DNA of 13,630 nucleotides. Source: Solirubrobacterales bacterium. Its GTDB lineage: Bacteria > Actinomycetota > Thermoleophilia > Solirubrobacterales > Solirubrobacteraceae. Positions 13,586 to 13,630 of this stretch are shown here, one piece after another. Position 1 is the first letter of the stretch; every line of letters starts with the position of its first letter. The position numbers and the translations under genes are program-made. The stretch lies in contig PLYX01000252.1 of assembly GCA_003151895.1 (NCBI GenBank), positions 1-13,630 on the forward strand, given 5' to 3'. The notes below the pieces were generated by a model. That model made no database searches. It had not been told where the DNA came from and was given only the letters and a program-made list of their open reading frames with translations.

Positions 13586-13611
13586 CTATGGGGATCTCCC
13601 CATAGCTGCAT
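13580..13611. repeat. Perfect palindrome (15-bp arms, 2-base centre) at the element's right border
   Basis: Arms 13580-13594 (ATGCAGCTATGGGGA) and 13597-13611 (TCCCCATAGCTGCAT) match without error around TC. The left arm begins in the terminal inverted repeat and the rest is outside the element. It could be a terminator-like hairpin that the element entered, or part of a recombination product. There is no T-tract rightward. Leftward it is followed only by TTTAGG. Confidence 0.85.
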
Positions 13612-13630
13612 GAACCGTGGGTCATCATGC

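Noticed and set aside
10182..13588. CTA on both sides of the element as a target-site duplication
   Set aside because: Three bases match by chance once in 64, and tyrosine recombinases do not normally leave short duplications like DDE transposases; kept only as a note.
1..13630. CRISPR array, rRNA or tRNA genes, phage structural genes
   Set aside because: No regularly spaced repeats, rRNA-like conserved stretches, foldable cloverleaf or phage-like proteins were seen.

Overview
The window looks like chromosomal DNA of a high-GC actinomycete. The closest match I can infer is Thermoleophilia (Solirubrobacterales-like). The reasons are the strong third-position G/C, the secreted proteins with lysine-rich C-terminal tails (one ending in the LTRAQKL...ALKAC...AAC-KQA-KKY type motif I associate with that class), and a TetR protein with an added C-terminal winged helix. 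This placement is from memory of protein families, not from a search.

Layout. (1) A TetR-type regulator on the minus strand runs off the left edge (1-697), with a short dyad in its promoter. (2) A ~730-base divergent region (698-1425) holds an 11-bp tandem repeat, a good TTGACA/TATAAG promoter pointing right, leader hairpins and a doubtful 150-codon ORF. (3) A tightly packed plus-strand operon follows. It contains three large exported proteins (792, 1102 and 543 aa), joined to one another by ATGA stop/start overlaps, and then a TetR-type regulator with a second, winged-helix DNA-binding domain that starts two bases after the last stop. The exported proteins carry a PD40/TolB-like propeller, four ~200-residue beta-rich modules, and four Fn3-like modules. 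Each has a signal peptide and a very basic C-terminus, so they probably act together at the cell surface. (4) About 385 bases without a convincing gene follow, containing a long hairpin and probably a promoter for a small gene that begins at 10139.

(5) The most striking part is a 3401-bp mobile element (10185-13585) bounded by perfect 38-bp terminal inverted repeats. It encodes three complete tyrosine recombinases on the minus strand, each overlapping the next by ATGA. This matches the RIT (recombinase-in-trio) architecture. Each end also has a second, inverted copy of the 12-mer core, 68-69 bases inside the first, so each end is a large symmetric dyad. The element interrupts the small gene after codon 15, and its right end lies in a perfect 15-bp-arm palindrome. 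No tRNA, rRNA or CRISPR array was seen.
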